Shown: positions 6,145-7,437 of the stretch, one piece after another
Layout of the letters: each line of letters opens with the position of its first letter
Numbering within the stretch: position 1 is the stretch's first letter
Source: Acidobacteriaceae bacterium
GTDB lineage: Bacteria; Acidobacteriota; Terriglobia; Terriglobales; Acidobacteriaceae
Length of the DNA stretch: 7,437 nt
Direction: 5' to 3'
Assembly (NCBI GenBank): GCA_003154055.1
Contig: PMCH01000347.1
Coordinates: forward strand, 1,856-9,292
Translations under genes and position numbers: made by a program
Notes under the pieces: generated by a model
The model's input: only the letters and a program-made list of their open reading frames with translations
Database searches by the model: none
What the model was told of the DNA's origin: nothing

Positions 6145-6495
6145 ATGTCATTCGGGTTTAAGAACATCGGGCATTTCTTTGCGACCGTGGCCGCCGACAT
6201 CGTGAAAGGGGCACGCGCGGTGGGAGGCGTCATGATGAAGGTAGGGAAGAGCGAGACGGAGATTGAGACGATCACCAGCCTGTTCTTTCCGCAGGCGGTG
6301 GCGCTCGAACGGGGAGCCTTTGCACTGCTGGGACTGGCGGCGCAGGCGGTGTCTGAGGCCGGGGATGCCGCTGCGGTGAACGGCTTGAACATTACGCTTG
6401 ATCAGCAACTGGTGGCGGACATCAAGTCTTTGATCCAGGCGATCGAGGAGTATGCGAAGTCGGTGGGTACGGCGAAGCCGGCGGTGGGGAAGTAG
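6145..6495 (+). CDS. Small helical protein of unknown function (116 aa)
   Basis: No family recognised. Residues 5-32 form a probable amphipathic helix (FKNIGHFFATVAADIVKGA), followed by a charged K-S-E-T-E-I-E segment (35-41). A mostly hydrophobic helix follows (ALERGAFALLGLAAQAVSEAG), then a final helical stretch around LVADIKSLIQAIEEYAKS and a Lys/Pro tail. The order of amphipathic start, charged linker and two helices loosely parallels the 86-aa protein just upstream, so distant paralogy is possible but not shown. GAGGAA (6134-6139) lies 5 bases before the ATG. It is the last plus-strand gene before a convergent gene, and no T-run terminator is visible in the 115 bases between them. Confidence 0.7.
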   Translation: MSFGFKNIGHFFATVAADIVKGARAVGGVMMKVGKSETEIETITSLFFPQAVALERGAFALLGLAAQAVSEAGDAAAVNGLNITLDQQLVADIKSLIQAIEEYAKSVGTAKPAVGK

Positions 6496-6529
6496 CCGAA
6501 GCGCACGGGTCACAACGTCGAGGAGGGAG

Positions 6530-6593
6530 TAGGGGTCCTTCGACTCCACGTGTCTCACGCTTCGCGCGAGACACGCTCCGCTCAGGATGACAA
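6530..6593. repeat. Hairpin repeat element with conserved flanks, copy D
   Basis: It has the same flanks as the element at 4723-4786: TAGGGGTCCTTCGAC (6530-6544) and CCGCTCAGGATGACAA (6578-6593). The arms differ in sequence. CGTGTCTC (6549-6556) pairs with GAGACACG (6568-6575), then after one mismatch CGC pairs with GCG around TTC. It lies between two convergent genes, where such elements often sit. Confidence 0.85.
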
Positions 6594-6610
6594 ACGATAG
6601 GGTCGGGAGA

Positions 6611-7437
6611 CTAGCCGACTTCTTCGCTCCAATTTTCCAGCGTCTTCTTTACTACGACCATGAACTGGTCGGCGACGGCGCCGTCGATGATGCGGTGGTC
6701 GTAGCCGAGGGTGAGATGGACGACGGAGCGGATGGCGATGGAGTCGGCGCCGTCCTGGTCGGTGATCACCAGGGGCTGCTTGGTAATACCGCCCACACCC
6801 ATGATGGCGACGTTGGGTTGATTGATGATGGGCAGGCCGAAGACCGCCCCGAACTGGCCGGGGTTGGTGATGGTGAAGGTGGCGCCTTCGACATCCGCGG
6901 GCAGAAGTTTCTTGGTGCGGGCGCGCTCGCCCAGGTCGGTGATGCCGCGTTGCAATCCGAGGAAGTTGAGCTCGTCGGCATTTTTGAGGACAGGCACGAT
7001 GAGTCCGTTGTCGAGGGCGACCGCGATGCCGGCATTAACGTGGCGGTGATAACGGACGTTGTCGGCTTCGAGGGAAGCGTTGGCGATCGGGTATTGCTGC
7101 AGGGCGATGATGGCCGCGCGAACGAAGAACGGCATGAAGGTCAGGCGGGCGCCGTTGCGCTGCTCGAAGCTGTTCTTCAGCCTGTTGCGCAGGTTGACGA
7201 TGCGGGTCATGTCCACTTCGAACATGCAGTGGACGTGGGCGCTGGTACGGCGCGACTCGATCATGCGCTGCGCGATGATGCGGCGCATCTGGCTCATGGG
7301 AACGAGGTCGCCGGGAATGGCGGCGGGCGCGGGGGTTGGCGCGGGGCGGGAGGCCGGGGTGGCCGCGACGGGGGCGGAGGAGCGTTGCCCGACGAAATCC
7401 AAGATGTCTTGCTTGGTAATACGGCCGGCGGCGCCGG
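6611..7437 (-). CDS. 2-oxo acid dehydrogenase E2 acyltransferase, C-terminal part (partial)
   Basis: The E2 core subunit transfers an acyl group from lipoamide to CoA in a cytoplasmic pyruvate, 2-oxoglutarate or branched-chain 2-oxo acid dehydrogenase complex. 274 residues are visible. The upstream edge reads GAAGRITKQDIL, the end of the peripheral subunit-binding domain. A Pro/Ala-rich linker follows, and then the complete catalytic domain (MRRIIAQRMIESRRTSAHV onward, with GLIVPVLKNAD and FTITNPGQFGA). The catalytic signature DHRIIDG is encoded at 6680-6700. The frame is open to the window edge, so the lipoyl domain(s) and the start lie beyond 7437; an internal TTG at 7402 is not the start. 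Substrate class cannot be decided from this part, so no symbol is given. It converges on the fibre block and is probably unrelated to it. Confidence 0.93.
   Translation of the reverse strand, partial: GAAGRITKQDILDFVGQRSSAPVAATPASRPAPTPAPAAIPGDLVPMSQMRRIIAQRMIESRRTSAHVHCMFEVDMTRIVNLRNRLKNSFEQRNGARLTFMPFFVRAAIIALQQYPIANASLEADNVRYHRHVNAGIAVALDNGLIVPVLKNADELNFLGLQRGITDLGERARTKKLLPADVEGATFTITNPGQFGAVFGLPIINQPNVAIMGVGGITKQPLVITDQDGADSIAIRSVVHLTLGYDHRIIDGAVADQFMVVVKKTLENWSEEVG

Noticed and set aside
7400..7402. TTG at 7402 as the start of the E2 gene
   Set aside because: The frame continues upstream into the conserved end of the subunit-binding domain, so the gene begins outside the window.

Overview
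The window looks like a piece of a high-GC bacterial chromosome. Acidobacteriota (Terriglobia-type) is my best guess. The basis is general familiarity with three traits: intergenic DNA full of short dispersed repeats containing a GGTCCTTCG...CAGGATGACA element, strongly G-ending codons, and secreted beta-helix and fibre-like proteins. No phylogenetic marker gene settles it.

Layout. Bases 1-51 hold the last codons of an upstream plus-strand gene. Bases 52-369 are non-coding and packed with short repeats, ending in an intrinsic terminator (301-324) placed oddly just before the next gene. Bases 370-4563 encode one very large exported protein built from phage tail-fibre modules, a central beta-helix-like region and a distinct C-terminal domain. 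Bases 4564-4834 again hold repeats and a terminator. Four small plus-strand genes follow: a 196-residue secreted protein that looks like the severed N-terminal part of a beta-helix protein (4835-5425), an 84-residue coiled-coil plus membrane-anchor protein of holin/XhlA type (5473-5727), and two small, probably helical proteins with no recognised family (5841-6101 and 6145-6495). A convergent minus-strand gene, cut by the right edge, encodes the catalytic C-terminal part of a 2-oxo acid dehydrogenase E2 acyltransferase. It is ordinary core metabolism and probably unrelated to the fibre block.

How the genes may work together. Fibre, beta-helix fragment, holin-like protein and small proteins in one direction resemble the distal end of a phage tail/lysis module. 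However, the fibre and the beta-helix fragment both begin with Sec-type signal peptides, which virion proteins normally lack, and no tube, sheath, baseplate, capsid, terminase or integrase gene is visible. The best reading is either a decayed prophage end or a domesticated, exported fibre cassette. The sequence alone cannot decide between them.

The most unusual structure is in the intergenic DNA. Arrays with a strict 7-base period but different unit sequences occur four times, and three of them begin at or within six bases of a stop codon. A second repeat family keeps its flanks constant while the hairpin arms between them change together. One short copy of that family has become part of the fibre gene's N-terminal coding sequence.
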